DNA of 30,771 bases from Asterionellopsis glacialis (GCA_014885115.2 WKLE02004806.1:1-30771); one strand, 5' to 3'; positions 19,629 through 29,106 are shown, counted from the first letter of the stretch. A program made the numbers and translations. The notes: generated by a model from the letters alone, not told the origin.

Positions 19629-20281
19629 CGTCCCGATTGAAACAACCCAAGCAATTGCATTCATATATTTATTGTGGTGTCCATTTCTTAGAAGAAAGGA
19701 GATGAACGATTCGAACTAAGGAAATTGTCATTATGCATTACCCCAAAAACAAACAGGAAAGTTATAATGTGATCATGGATTTAGTTGGTTTTCTATTTAT
19801 TCTGGCATTGTCAAATTGCGGATCATATTTTTGAGGTTCCACTAAAAACTCTAGAGTAGAGACTATGTTTTTAAAGCATTAGAATCATGATACAGATTCG
19901 GATTTTGTCAAGGACTTTACCTTGAGTATCTTTCTTTGATGATTGAATGAGAATCAAGAACTATTGAACATAAAAGAACTCAGATCGAAAAATAAAAGAA
20001 GGAATCGAACTGTCTGTCTGAACCTAGTGGTCTGGCTTTTCTGACTAATCAACTTTTTTGGTATTTTTTATTCGTATACAGTTATCATTACTGTAAATAC
20101 GGCTATAATCATGTCAGAGCAGAGCACACAGCACAGTACTGCACACTTCGTACACGAGTGATGATGAACTCAACACTCAACACAAAACAAAACTTAAAAA
20201 AAAAAAGCCAGTGTCCATTTTGAGGGAGGATGGCCAGACCGACGACTAGCGTAGCGATAATCTCACTTCTAGAATATCTAC

Positions 20282-20734
20282 ACCGTAGATTATAGGAGTC
20301 TCTTAGGTTATGCGCCTTTATTGCTTCCTCAACACCCCAAACCAACAAACGCCGTGTCTTGCCCTTCCGGGAAGGTAAACAAGACACAGGGTTAAAAGTT
20401 AGTGTCAACAAAGATAGGCTGGGCCGTCTGGGACACCGACTTTTTCTCCGTTATTGTCTGATATCGGAAGCTCCGGGAGCCTACCGATCTCGGATACTGA
20501 AATTTTTTTCTCCGCACGTTGCTTTAGTACCACACGCTACGTACGCTCGCCAATTCTGTGTGTTGTAACGTTTTTCGTTGGTTACTATCGGCTGAACCGC
20601 CGGCAGTTTGGATTCTACCACCATGTCGGCCCCTGTATCGGACAATCCGATTCTCAAGGAGACCCAACAATGGTATGAATACACCCGAAAGAATGTCCCG
20701 AAACCACAATATACCGTAGATTATAGGAATCTCT
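20282..20734 (+). repeat. 22-nt direct repeat pair, 431 nt apart
   Basis: ACCGTAGATTATAGGAGTCTCT at 20282-20303 recurs at 20713-20734 with a single difference (A in place of G at the seventeenth base). Both copies can be read as TVDYRxL, but only the second lies in a plausible open frame. They may be a partial duplication or the ends of an old insertion. Confidence 0.7.
20354..20387. repeat. compound inverted repeat (hairpin)
   Basis: GTGTCTTG at 20354-20361 is the exact complement of CAAGACAC at 20380-20387. Between them, CCTTC and GAAGG form an inner stem. In a transcript this would fold as a stem with an asymmetric internal loop. It is not followed by a T run, and its role is unknown. Confidence 0.6.
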
Positions 20735-20736
20735 GA
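20623..20736 (+). CDS. possible 37-residue protein or gene fragment
   Basis: An ATG in a favourable context (CTACCACCATGTCGG) opens a 37-residue frame beginning MSAPVSDNPILKETQQWYEY and ending VDYRNL before TGA. Its composition looks like real coding sequence rather than random noncoding DNA, with a mixed, polar, aromatic-containing sequence. It could be a small protein, the first exon of a gene whose remainder is not evident downstream, or a fragment left by duplication. I do not recognise it. Its last codons overlap the second copy of the 22-nt repeat. Confidence 0.3.
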   Translation: MSAPVSDNPILKETQQWYEYTRKNVPKPQYTVDYRNL

Positions 20737-21055
20737 CATTTTTTTTCACTATTTAGCTTTTTTACGACTAAAACTACAGGTAAAGTAACAACTCAAGGTA
20801 TTTATTAGGAGTAATACGTAGTGCAATACAAAAGAACGGCTTTAAAAAGTTAGGCGGATAATGATTTCATTCTTGGATCCCACGGAGGGAACAATATGTC
20901 TTCGATCTTTGTGATATATTCGTAAAAATCACGTAAATCTGATATATCGATGGTTACATTTTCTCGATTTTAGTAGTGAGTATTATTATAATAATGATGA
21001 TAAATAATAATGAAAGTAATGGATATTATCCCATCCTCCAGTAGTAAAACAAAAG

Positions 21056-24000
21056 ATGAGTTATACAAAGTTGCAAAATTACAATGCCGAAAAGCGAGAC
21101 GCTTCAGTCACCTGTTCCACTATCAACATGTCAGATCATTCCTTCAATACTTTTGATTCAACAATTGGTGATAATGATTCTCGTCGAGGTCCTTTCTCCA
21201 GAAGATACTCGAAAACTGAACTCAGTCAAAGGATGATCCATGATAATCCAAAAGACAGGTTGAAAAATAATGTTAATGTGCAGAGTTTGAGTATCAACAA
21301 GTTGAAATACGATCGGGTCGGTCTGGTTGGCCGGGAAAAAGAGACAGAAACTCTCCAGAATAGTCTTCGACGTATGACTACAACAACTGAGCAAGGTCAT
21401 CGCAAGAAAGAACTCATCTTTATAAAAGGATACAGTGGCGTAGGAAAGAGTACTCTTGCATCGACGGTTGAAAAATCTATCGCCCATACTAGAAATGGAA
21501 TTTTTGTGCAAGGGAAGTTCGACCAGAACAATCGTGACATTCCATATTCTGGAATTTCAGCAGCTTTTGCTGACGTTTGCAGGCAAGTCGAGAATAAGTT
21601 TGGTTCGGAAAAGGAAAGCTCTACAATTGCTTCAATCTCGGAATCAATCTCATCAGGGCTAGGAGATGAAGTTTACATGCTCACCAAAGTAATACCTGAG
21701 TTGCAAAGATTGATCGTGTCATCATCAAGCGCAGAAATCCCTACCACTGATGTAGCCGAGAACAAAGACTTTGAAGCAGGGCTTGAGAGATGGAAGTATG
21801 CTTTCCGCGTGCTGACTCGAGTTCTGAGCTTCCATCTGTCACCGATTGTAATGGTTTTAGATGACCTCCAGTGGGCTGACCCTTCGTCCTTGGAAATGAT
21901 TGATTATCTCATATCGGATAAAGAGAATCCAAATGCCCTGATGATACTTGGCTGCTTTCGTTCAAATGAAGTAGGTGAAACTCATGTTCTTACAAGCAAA
22001 ATGAGTGAACTTTCAGAAAAGAAGGAGAAACATGAATTCAACATGACATATATCGAGCTTGGTAATCTTAAGGTAGATGACACCAACAAAATTATCATGG
22101 CAATGCTGTCACTTGATGAAGCAGAAGAAACCAAAGGTTTAGCAGAGATCTGCTGGAATCGAACTCATGGGAATCCGTTCTATTTGATCGAGTTTGTCAC
22201 GATGCTCAAAGATGAGGGACTGCTCAACTATAGTCTGGGAATACTGAAGTGGATCTTTGATGAAAAGGCCATTGAAGAGAAAACAATGTCAACTGAGAAT
22301 GTGGTTGACTTGTTGCAAAAAAGAATGAGGAAATTGCCTCCGAGTGTAGTTCTTTTACTGCAGTATGCAGGATGTCTTGGGGCTACCTTCAGATTGTCTA
22401 CACTTGAACTTCTCTGGACAAAACATGATATCGGCGAAAGTCGATCAGAAAGTGTACCGGCTCTGTTGGCCGTGTTGGAAGAAGAAAATTTCATAGAGCA
22501 TTGCGACTATGCAGTCTACCGATGGGTTCACGATAGAGTCCAGGAAGCCGCCATAGCACTGGGTGATGTCGGGAAATTATTGTTTCAATCTGAAATTGGT
22601 TCTGTCTTGTATCATTCGTTGTCTGAGGACGAGCTCGAAAAGTCCCTGTTTGATGTTGCTGATCTGATCAATAGAGGAGACATAAAACGAAGAAGAGAGT
22701 TTGCCGAGCTCAACCTCAGAGCAGCAGAGAAGGCGCATAGTGTTTCAGCCTTTCAAAGCGGGGCCTTGTATGCTACTCACGGAATCAAGCATCTGGAGAA
22801 TGATAAGTGGGACGCAAGTAACCGCCAATTGACTCTTCGTTTGCACGCACTTGCAGCTGAGATGATGTTTGCTTTGGGCCGAGTCGAAGAAATGGAGCTT
22901 CACAAGAACGAAATTCTTGACCGCGAAGATTGTTTGGTTCTCGAAAAAATCCCTCTTTACAAAACGCATGCACACAAGCTATGCAATATGGAATTGAAGT
23001 ACACAGAAATGACGGAGTTTTGTGTTTCGGTGCTAAAAGAGTTGGACTGTAAGTTAGTCGGAAATCGATTTCTACTGCCAATCCAAGCAGTTTCGTCGTT
23101 GTTGCGTACGGTGGAGCTGGCAAAGAAGACTCCTAAGGAAGTTTTCCAAAAGCCAACATTTCGCCGTATGACTGATCCAAAGCAACAAGCGGCAATGTAT
23201 TTTCTCTTTCGGTGCCTATATGCAGGCTATCTTGATCAGAATAAGAATCTTCTTGTTCTTTCCACTACAAAACTGGTGCAGTGGACACTCAAGTATGGTG
23301 TCAATGAGATGAGTGGGCCTGGTAAGTGGGCTGAAATGCAACCCATAAAAGTATATACAGTCTTTTTTCTTCTAAAAAAGGCTTTCCTTGTTTTGTGTTC
23401 TACAGGTTTTGCTACTCTTGGGCTTTTGACAGTTGCAGCTCTACAAGATTTTAAAACAGCTACATATCTTGCCGAGTGCTCGCTCAGCATTCAAAAAGAA
23501 GTGAACGACGAGTTTTCGGAAGCTACAACTGTCTTCACAGCCTACAATTTTGTTTTATGTTGGACGAAACCATTGCAAAGTTTTTATTTGCCATTCAAGC
23601 AATCATATACCTCAGGAATGAAGTCTGGAAATATTGAGTACGCAATGTGGGCGCTTTCAGCAGAATTAATTACTTTGCCATTTATGATGGGCAAACCATT
23701 GGGTGCAGTGTTGGAGAAATGTGCAAGTGTTGCGTCCCAAGCAGAAGAAGTCAAACAGCAGGATCAACATGTGTGTGCGAGAATCAGTTGGCAAATGATT
23801 CTGAATTTGAGTGGCCAGTCTGACGAAACGAAACTTTTGACTGGAAAAGCGTATGATAGTGAAAAATTTGAGGAATCTGTTATGATCACCAGTAACGCGC
23901 GAACTCTAGAAGCGGCACTGTTATGTTTCTTTGGTGAGTGGGAAGAAGCTGCAGAGCTTGCCATCGAAAGAGGGGACAGCTTTTCAAAGGATTTTCCGGG

Positions 24001-24445
24001 CTTCTTCTTTATCATGATGGAAACGTTCTTACGAGGCCTTGCCATCTATGCAATGGCAAATAAGACAGGAAAGCGAAAATACAAAAGGCACGCCAATGGA
24101 GTTCGAAAGAAAATCAAAAGTTGGTTGAAAGCAGGCAATCCTAACGTTCAGCATTATTACAATGTGTTATCTGCTGAGCATGCTATTATGAAGAAGGACT
24201 ACAAAACTGCAGAAAAACAATACAGAAAGGCCATTTCAATTGCAGCCCGCACCGGCAACATGTTAATTGCCGCGCTCACAAGCGAGCGTTACGCAAACTT
24301 TTCAATGGTTCATCTTTGTGACGAAGACGACGCAAAGTATCGAACAGGAGAGGCAATCCGATTCTACAAAGCTTGGGGGGCCGAAGCAAAAGTTCTATTG
24401 CTGGAGGAAAGTCTGAAAGATCTTGCTTCACATTCAAATTTGTAA
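21056..24445 (+). CDS. AAA/STAND-like ATPase with TPR-like C-terminus, one intron
   Basis: A predicted signalling ATPase of the AAA_16 type that in bacteria and diatoms often precedes histidine kinase or nucleotide cyclase domains. The coding exons are 21056-23321 and 23406-24445, giving 1101 residues. An N-terminal 95 residues is variable. The NTPase module starts VGREKETETLQ, with Walker A GYSGVGKST at 125-133 and Walker B VMVLDDLQWADPSS near 265-278. A winged-helix-like region follows, then a long helical TPR-like array ending in the typical YKAWGAEAKV phrase. The protein stops where an effector domain usually begins, so it is a stand-alone module here. If the intron is not removed, 28 extra residues with a hydrophobic core interrupt a conserved segment. 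Codon choice (more CTT, CTG and GAG) seems to differ from the TTA-rich JmjC gene. Substrate or partner is unknown. Confidence 0.83.
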   Translation: MSYTKLQNYNAEKRDASVTCSTINMSDHSFNTFDSTIGDNDSRRGPFSRRYSKTELSQRMIHDNPKDRLKNNVNVQSLSINKLKYDRVGLVGREKETETLQNSLRRMTTTTEQGHRKKELIFIKGYSGVGKSTLASTVEKSIAHTRNGIFVQGKFDQNNRDIPYSGISAAFADVCRQVENKFGSEKESSTIASISESISSGLGDEVYMLTKVIPELQRLIVSSSSAEIPTTDVAENKDFEAGLERWKYAFRVLTRVLSFHLSPIVMVLDDLQWADPSSLEMIDYLISDKENPNALMILGCFRSNEVGETHVLTSKMSELSEKKEKHEFNMTYIELGNLKVDDTNKIIMAMLSLDEAEETKGLAEICWNRTHGNPFYLIEFVTMLKDEGLLNYSLGILKWIFDEKAIEEKTMSTENVVDLLQKRMRKLPPSVVLLLQYAGCLGATFRLSTLELLWTKHDIGESRSESVPALLAVLEEENFIEHCDYAVYRWVHDRVQEAAIALGDVGKLLFQSEIGSVLYHSLSEDELEKSLFDVADLINRGDIKRRREFAELNLRAAEKAHSVSAFQSGALYATHGIKHLENDKWDASNRQLTLRLHALAAEMMFALGRVEEMELHKNEILDREDCLVLEKIPLYKTHAHKLCNMELKYTEMTEFCVSVLKELDCKLVGNRFLLPIQAVSSLLRTVELAKKTPKEVFQKPTFRRMTDPKQQAAMYFLFRCLYAGYLDQNKNLLVLSTTKLVQWTLKYGVNEMSGPGKWAEMQPIKVYTVFFLLKKAFLVLCSTGFATLGLLTVAALQDFKTATYLAECSLSIQKEVNDEFSEATTVFTAYNFVLCWTKPLQSFYLPFKQSYTSGMKSGNIEYAMWALSAELITLPFMMGKPLGAVLEKCASVASQAEEVKQQDQHVCARISWQMILNLSGQSDETKLLTGKAYDSEKFEESVMITSNARTLEAALLCFFGEWEEAAELAIERGDSFSKDFPGFFFIMMETFLRGLAIYAMANKTGKRKYKRHANGVRKKIKSWLKAGNPNVQHYYNVLSAEHAIMKKDYKTAEKQYRKAISIAARTGNMLIAALTSERYANFSMVHLCDEDDAKYRTGEAIRFYKAWGAEAKVLLLEESLKDLASHSNL
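23322..23405 (+). other. 84-nt stop-free, frame-preserving intron
   Basis: The intron begins GTAAGT and ends TTCTACAG, phase 1, and its length is a multiple of three with no in-frame stop. Removing it joins SGP to GFATLGLLTVAAL, which fits the pattern of this ATPase family. The retained version adds GKWAEMQPIK followed by a hydrophobic stretch. Confidence 0.72.
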
Positions 24446-25107
24446 TATTTAAAAGTATAGTCTCAATCAAAGTTCTTTCTATCTTCAGTTATATTACTGG
24501 CACCCCCTTTTATTTAAAAGGCGGACTGTGATCTGCGCATGACCCAAGCAATCCCGAAAACAATCCCATTATGTCTCGACTTGACTGTAGCAAACTTAGT
24601 CTATTACAATATGTCGTGAGTGACATGGTTCCAATGGCCAGAGCTACTGTACTAGAACATCTCAGTTACCCAACTCACACTTGACCGGTCACTAATTCTC
24701 CCGAAGAGAAATTATAGGCTATAGTTGGCATTCAATTCAGTGACTATCGACACGAGAAATGCAATCGAACCAATTATCACCGTCAATTCTCGAGTCGCCC
24801 CCTCAACAGTACCCTCAGTACTCTAGGCTAGCAGCGATGTTAGCTCTGTTGTTGGCGATATCGTCGAGACTACGTACGACTACTGTTTTCTACAATAATA
24901 TGCAGTAATCCTTCCCAAGATGTCTCGAATCGACACAAATTCAGGAACGTGGTAACCTACACTTAAGAAATGTTTGGAGTACAGAGATATTGCTATATGA
25001 GGATCCCTTAAGGGACTATTTACTACTAGAGATTTGAGTAACATTAAACTTTAGACGCAATTACATCATACCAATACCAGTATGTTGATGAAAGATTGGG
25101 ACAAGTC
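24446..25107. other. convergent intergenic region
   Basis: This 660 bp lies between the 3' ends of two converging genes. I see no open frame, RNA gene or clear repeat beyond short GTAC-containing strings such as AGTACCCTCAGTACT near 24811. It should contain both 3' untranslated regions. Confidence 0.5.
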
Positions 25108-25653
25108 TTACTCCTTCTTTGCCCATACGGGCTTGTCGGCATCACCAGACCAGTCATACTTGGTCTTGGCCATTGTGTGTCCTTTAGTGACGGACTTGAA
25201 CCATGATTCAGACTTATCAGTGCCACGCTTGATGTAAAAGTCGGTATAATCTTGGAATTTCCCGGCCTTCTTGACATTGCGTTGGTAATTAGCTGCCTTT
25301 TTCTCAGCTTGTTCCTTACGGATCTTTTCGTATTGGGCTGCGGTCAAACCGGTTGGGACGTAAGACTTACCAGCGGAAATCTTTCCAGTGGTAAGTTTCT
25401 TATTATTGCGAGCACCATAATCATTTTGATTGGAGACGGGTGCAAACAAATCCAAATCAAAGACAGTACTAAAGAGAGGTTTCTTGTTTTCGGTTGCAAC
25501 AGAAGATTCGCCACCAAGCTTGGGCAGAGAAAAGGAGAACTTGCTCTTTTCTTCAACAGGAGCAGGAGTCTCAACCTTGGCGGGCTTGGAGAAGGGTCCA
25601 AAGGCACCAACAGTGACAAGAGAAGAAATGAAAACAACTCCAGTGTACTTCAT
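25108..25653 (-). CDS. small plastid-targeted protein of unknown function
   Basis: This 181-residue protein starts with a hydrophobic signal peptide ending VGA|FGPF, the A17|F18 junction typical of diatom plastid precursors, followed by a short Lys/Pro-rich transit-like stretch. The mature part has no membrane segment. It contains the phrases FDLDLFAPVSNQNDYGARN, TGLTAAQYEKIRKEQAEKKA and GKFQDYTDFYIKRGTD, and it ends with a Trp-rich tail (YDWSGDADKPVWAKKE). It appears to be a basic, soluble or peripheral protein. I believe similar proteins occur across diatom plastids, but I cannot name the family with confidence; a photosystem or antenna-associated subunit is one possibility. Divergent from the downstream membrane protein gene, with about 790 bp between starts. 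Start ATG 25653 is in a normal context and gives a complete targeting peptide. Confidence 0.8.
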   Translation of the reverse strand: MKYTGVVFISSLVTVGAFGPFSKPAKVETPAPVEEKSKFSFSLPKLGGESSVATENKKPLFSTVFDLDLFAPVSNQNDYGARNNKKLTTGKISAGKSYVPTGLTAAQYEKIRKEQAEKKAANYQRNVKKAGKFQDYTDFYIKRGTDKSESWFKSVTKGHTMAKTKYDWSGDADKPVWAKKE

Positions 25654-26440
25654 CGTTATTCAGATACTGAGGAATGAAAAAATGAGATTTGCAGAAAAAA
25701 TAGATATGCTTTTTGATGGGTGAGTAAGTGAAAGAATTTCTTCGAGAACAGTGACATTGAGCCGGTTCGGTATAATATTTTTTTTTTTTAAATACTACTA
25801 AATTACGTATTTGTTGATCTTGGTATGACCATCACGTTGCAAAGTTAATTCTAAATTGTTTCCTAACATTTTGGTTCTGGCTGACTCAGATTTTTCGATT
25901 TTCTGTGGAAATGACGCAATGTGACGTAACGCGGGAAGCGACGACGTAAGGACAGAAACAAGAATTATGAGAAGGCACGACACGATTCGAACGATAAGGA
26001 CGAAATCGACTGCAAATCTTTAACTCGAATGCAGGTAGATCGATTTCTCGAGAGTGACTTTTGTTATGCGTGTCTGTCTGTTTTCTGCTTTTATTGGTGT
26101 GTTCTTCCCTTTCGCCCCAGGGGACATTAGGTGTTCCGTTAGGACTTTTTCTTCTACGTAAATTTATGGTGCTTATTACTACGTACGTAGCCTGTGGTAA
26201 AGAATAGAATATTATAGCCGAATTAGGGATACAGTAACTATGATAAGCAGTTTTTAGGTACTTCAGCGGCTACGTATGACCTACCGGTATTTATCTGTTA
26301 TCATTGTATAATAATATAATAGTTCTTGGACTACTAAAAAGGGCCAGGATTTCCGGATTTCAGCAAGTCTTGGATACACAGTCTTTCATCATTACAACTG
26401 CATTTTTGTTTTCGCGGAGGCCGATAAGAGGCAGGGGACA
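25654..26440. other. divergent intergenic region
   Basis: This 787 bp separates divergent genes and probably includes both promoters. It has a T run at about 25778-25790 and an ACGTACGTA string near 26180. The frame at 25798-25983 (minus) shows no protein family character. Confidence 0.5.
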
Positions 26441-28237
26441 ATGATGATGCCAATAAAGTATGCCTACTGCAGTACGACGAATCGTCGTCATCTTGTTGTT
26501 TCCATACGACGAATAGTATCTTCATTTGTAATTATCATTTGTTTGTGTTTATGTCAACAAGTATCTCCAACTGACATTGCAAATTATTCTTCTAGTGCGA
26601 ACGACAGTGAGACCAATGAGCAACAAAGTAATACTGCCGTCACCGATGCTACACCTAGTGCGATTGTGTTTCCTAGTAGCAAAGCAGCAGGCGACAACAA
26701 GTCTATGAAAAGCAATCACGAAACCAACAAGAATAATAAAATACACAAAATAATAGCAACCACAGCAACAAAGGATGATGAACCAATACGTATACTTTAC
26801 ATTATGACAACTTTACGAGAATTTAATAATGGTAGACGAGCTACAAAACGTGGATCTGATCGAATCCAGCAAACTGTCATGCCGGTCTTACGTGAAAGTG
26901 TGAATAGTATGGTACAGGAGCCTTACAATTATCATGTGGATGTGTATTTAATTTTGGGATATGAGTTGAAACAGAGTAGAATACAAGAAATACAAACTGT
27001 ATTGCCTCCCCAAACAAATTTGCGTATATGGAATGATGCTACGCAATATGCGTATGACATTGGTGGACCGGAAAAATTGCACTCGCAATTAAGCGAAATT
27101 AATAGACTATTATCAAGGCAACACCGATTTATTGTACGTGATGAACTACTAAACTATGATATGTTTGTGGTGTTTGAAGATGATATGATTATCAAAGGTG
27201 AACAGGTACATAATTATATGAAAATATCCAATGAAATTTTTCGTTTACGTGACAAAGTGAAACAAGAAAGAATATCGAAAAAGAAACAGGACAGCGTGTT
27301 CAATGGTAAATTCTATGGTGAAATGAATGAAGCACAATTGAGTCGTACAATACCTGGATTTGTTCGTGTAGAAGCATTGCTGGATGAAGAAACGTACAAA
27401 ACGCAAGAGCTTTTATCTACAGTTCCTGTAGATTTAATGTTTCCAGTAAAGAAGGATAAAATTGGCAACTTCTCTACTACTTCAAAAATAAGACCGCAGA
27501 AAAACATGACATCCTATGCCCGAAAAGTTGTGAATCCTGAAATATGTTGTCGTGTCAATAGTACAGAATTATTTCAAGATGGGTCTATACCACTTCAACC
27601 GACATCGGATCAACTCTTCATGTGGGAAACAGCGATTGAAGCCTTGGGTGTACGTGAAATGCCTTATAACTCATCCTTGGGTTGGGTCATGTTACAACGT
27701 GGACCTTTAGAACATTTGACAATACGAAGGGGACGAGCTGCCTCCTTTTATGATGATTATTGGGCAGGTAATGCTGCACAAAAGGATACGAAAAGACCTC
27801 CTTTAGTACGACCAAATCCAATAGAGCCTAAATATATCAATAATCAAGGTGGATGGATGGCAACTCAGCAACAATTATTTGAATGGGATACTGATCAATG
27901 TACAGGGTCGTTCTTACCACCATTCGACACACCTACCTATCAATTTGATGGATTAGATAGACGCAATGTGGAATATTATTCAGGTGGATTGCAATTGGCA
28001 GAAACTAAAAATTCGTGTGGATTACAACGTATAGTTAGTTTAGATCCGGAAGAATTTTCGAAACAGTTATTGTACCATTCATCAAATAACAAACAGCGAT
28101 CCCATCAAGACAAACGCGACCGGTTTGTTCGGATTAATCACTTTTTGGGTCAATTAAACACAGCAAGGAAACATGCGACACAAGCAAAAGCGAACGAAAT
28201 TGAACAAAAGAAGAAAAAATCATGGTTTAACCCCTGA
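26441..28237 (+). CDS. type II membrane protein, glycosyltransferase-like
   Basis: A 598-residue protein with a short cytosolic N-terminus and one membrane anchor at about 24-42 (IVSSFVIIICLCLC), then an Asn/Ser/Thr-rich stem and a globular domain that starts with IRILYIMTTLREF at about 117. The acidic cluster FEDDM at 245-249 follows a hydrophobic strand (YDMFVVFEDDMIIKG). This matches the DxD-like metal and nucleotide-sugar site layout of Golgi glycosyltransferases. The later region is Trp- and Cys-containing (NPEICCRV, TDQCTGSFLPP) and the tail is basic. The topology, stem and acidic motif suggest a Golgi sugar transferase, but I cannot assign a known GT family. Start: three consecutive ATGs at 26441; the first is used here. 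No intron evident. Several N-x-S/T sites fall in the lumenal part. Confidence 0.75.
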   Translation: MMMPIKYAYCSTTNRRHLVVSIRRIVSSFVIIICLCLCQQVSPTDIANYSSSANDSETNEQQSNTAVTDATPSAIVFPSSKAAGDNKSMKSNHETNKNNKIHKIIATTATKDDEPIRILYIMTTLREFNNGRRATKRGSDRIQQTVMPVLRESVNSMVQEPYNYHVDVYLILGYELKQSRIQEIQTVLPPQTNLRIWNDATQYAYDIGGPEKLHSQLSEINRLLSRQHRFIVRDELLNYDMFVVFEDDMIIKGEQVHNYMKISNEIFRLRDKVKQERISKKKQDSVFNGKFYGEMNEAQLSRTIPGFVRVEALLDEETYKTQELLSTVPVDLMFPVKKDKIGNFSTTSKIRPQKNMTSYARKVVNPEICCRVNSTELFQDGSIPLQPTSDQLFMWETAIEALGVREMPYNSSLGWVMLQRGPLEHLTIRRGRAASFYDDYWAGNAAQKDTKRPPLVRPNPIEPKYINNQGGWMATQQQLFEWDTDQCTGSFLPPFDTPTYQFDGLDRRNVEYYSGGLQLAETKNSCGLQRIVSLDPEEFSKQLLYHSSNNKQRSHQDKRDRFVRINHFLGQLNTARKHATQAKANEIEQKKKKSWFNP

Positions 28238-28806
28238 TAAAAAAAAATATCTTTTTTTAAAAAAATCTTAAATCAACAAATCTGACACAAAATGTAACAG
28301 CATAAAGGAGGTGATTTTTTCTAATCCAGGACGTATTCTCCCACCTAAAGGACTACTGACTGTAGTCTTCAAGGATGTAGATCAGAAGATCAAAAAGTGT
28401 AGTTACTTGTAGGGTACCTTAACGTCCTGTATTCCAGTCTAATAGGTGCATGCTCTAGTCCTCCTAAGTTAGGAGGTCCTAAAATACCATGATAAAATCA
28501 GTCCGGATACATGCACCCGTTTTGTACCGTAGTCTACCCCAAATATTATATTATTTACGGTATTTTTACAGATCACATCATTACTGGGATAAATAATACT
28601 AGGACTACCGGTACAAGAGTAGCAGTAGCAAATAAAGGGGGCTTGCTGCGACCAACGACTGGTACATGACTGCTTCCACGGTTTCAGCCGAAATTTTCTA
28701 CCTAGTTTTTACCTGTATCCTGTACTGAAGGACTTCAGACGGTCGCAGTACCTACAGTTTCTCAGTCAAAAGTTGCAAGACTGCAAGAGAGAACGCATCA
28801 ACAACG
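28238..28806. other. intergenic region with nested inverted repeat
   Basis: This 570 bp between two same-strand genes has poly-A/T runs just after the stop codon, then a nested inverted repeat at 28445-28518 (listed separately). No open frame or RNA gene was recognised. The last part presumably contains the promoter and leader of the small downstream gene. Confidence 0.5.
28445..28518. repeat. nested inverted repeat
   Basis: The inner palindrome CCTCCTAAGTTAGGAGG is at 28460-28476, an 8-bp stem with a single-base centre. The outer arms GGTGCATG (28445-28452) and CATGCACC (28511-28518) are exact complements. Together they could form a two-tier hairpin in RNA or a cruciform in DNA. The function is unknown; there is no adjacent coding sequence. 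Confidence 0.65.
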
Positions 28807-29106
28807 ATGGTAATCCTAACGGCAGCAGCAGTCACTGCAGGCGCAGTTGGAGCCTACAAAGGTGGGCAGGCTGCAGTGAATGGAGTGAAAGAGAAAGTCA
28901 AAGATGTCAAGAAAGGCCGAGAACGGAACAAACAAAAAAAGGAAGAAAAAGAAAGACAACAAGTCATGAAGGAAGAAGAAGAACGAGTTCGTGCATCTCA
29001 ATCGATTGATGATCGCCTTTCCATTATGCGAGGAAAGCATTCCACTCGTAAACCTCTCGGAGAAAAGAAGAAAAATCCACTTGCAAGATTCAGAAAGGGA
29101 AACTAA
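28807..29106 (+). CDS. small basic protein with hydrophobic N-terminus
   Basis: This 99-residue protein is not recognised. Residues 1-22 are small, hydrophobic and Gly/Ala-rich (MVILTAAAVTAGAVGAYKGG), which could be a short membrane-anchoring or glycine-zipper segment. Residues 29-60 are almost entirely Lys, Glu, Arg and Gln and should form a long charged helix. The tail has SIDDRLSIMRGKHS and ends in basic residues. Small proteins with an Ala/Gly N-terminus and a charged helix are common in diatom gene sets, so I treat this as a real gene. Low-complexity composition limits certainty. ATG 28807 is the first in frame and is preceded by CAACG. Confidence 0.6.
   Translation: MVILTAAAVTAGAVGAYKGGQAAVNGVKEKVKDVKKGRERNKQKKEEKERQQVMKEEEERVRASQSIDDRLSIMRGKHSTRKPLGEKKKNPLARFRKGN

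Larger units (their letters stand above)
19629..21055. other. intergenic region with hairpins and a duplicated 22-mer
   Basis: This 1.4 kb lies between two same-strand genes. It contains a compound hairpin near 20354-20387, a second one near 20468-20478, a 22-nt direct repeat and a short open frame (listed separately). Other open frames at 20109-20411, 20359-20568 and 20481-20739 lack protein character. GATTCGAACT-type strings near 19708 and 19992 recall a tRNA T-loop, but the arms do not pair. Confidence 0.5.

Noticed and set aside
19690..20050. tRNA-like T-loop strings (GATTCGAACT and AATCGAACT)
   Set aside because: Flanking bases do not form the T-stem or acceptor stem, and no A-box or anticodon arm fits on either strand.
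20109..20411. 100-residue minus-strand frame
   Set aside because: Contains a poly-A derived Phe run and covers a hairpin; no family character.
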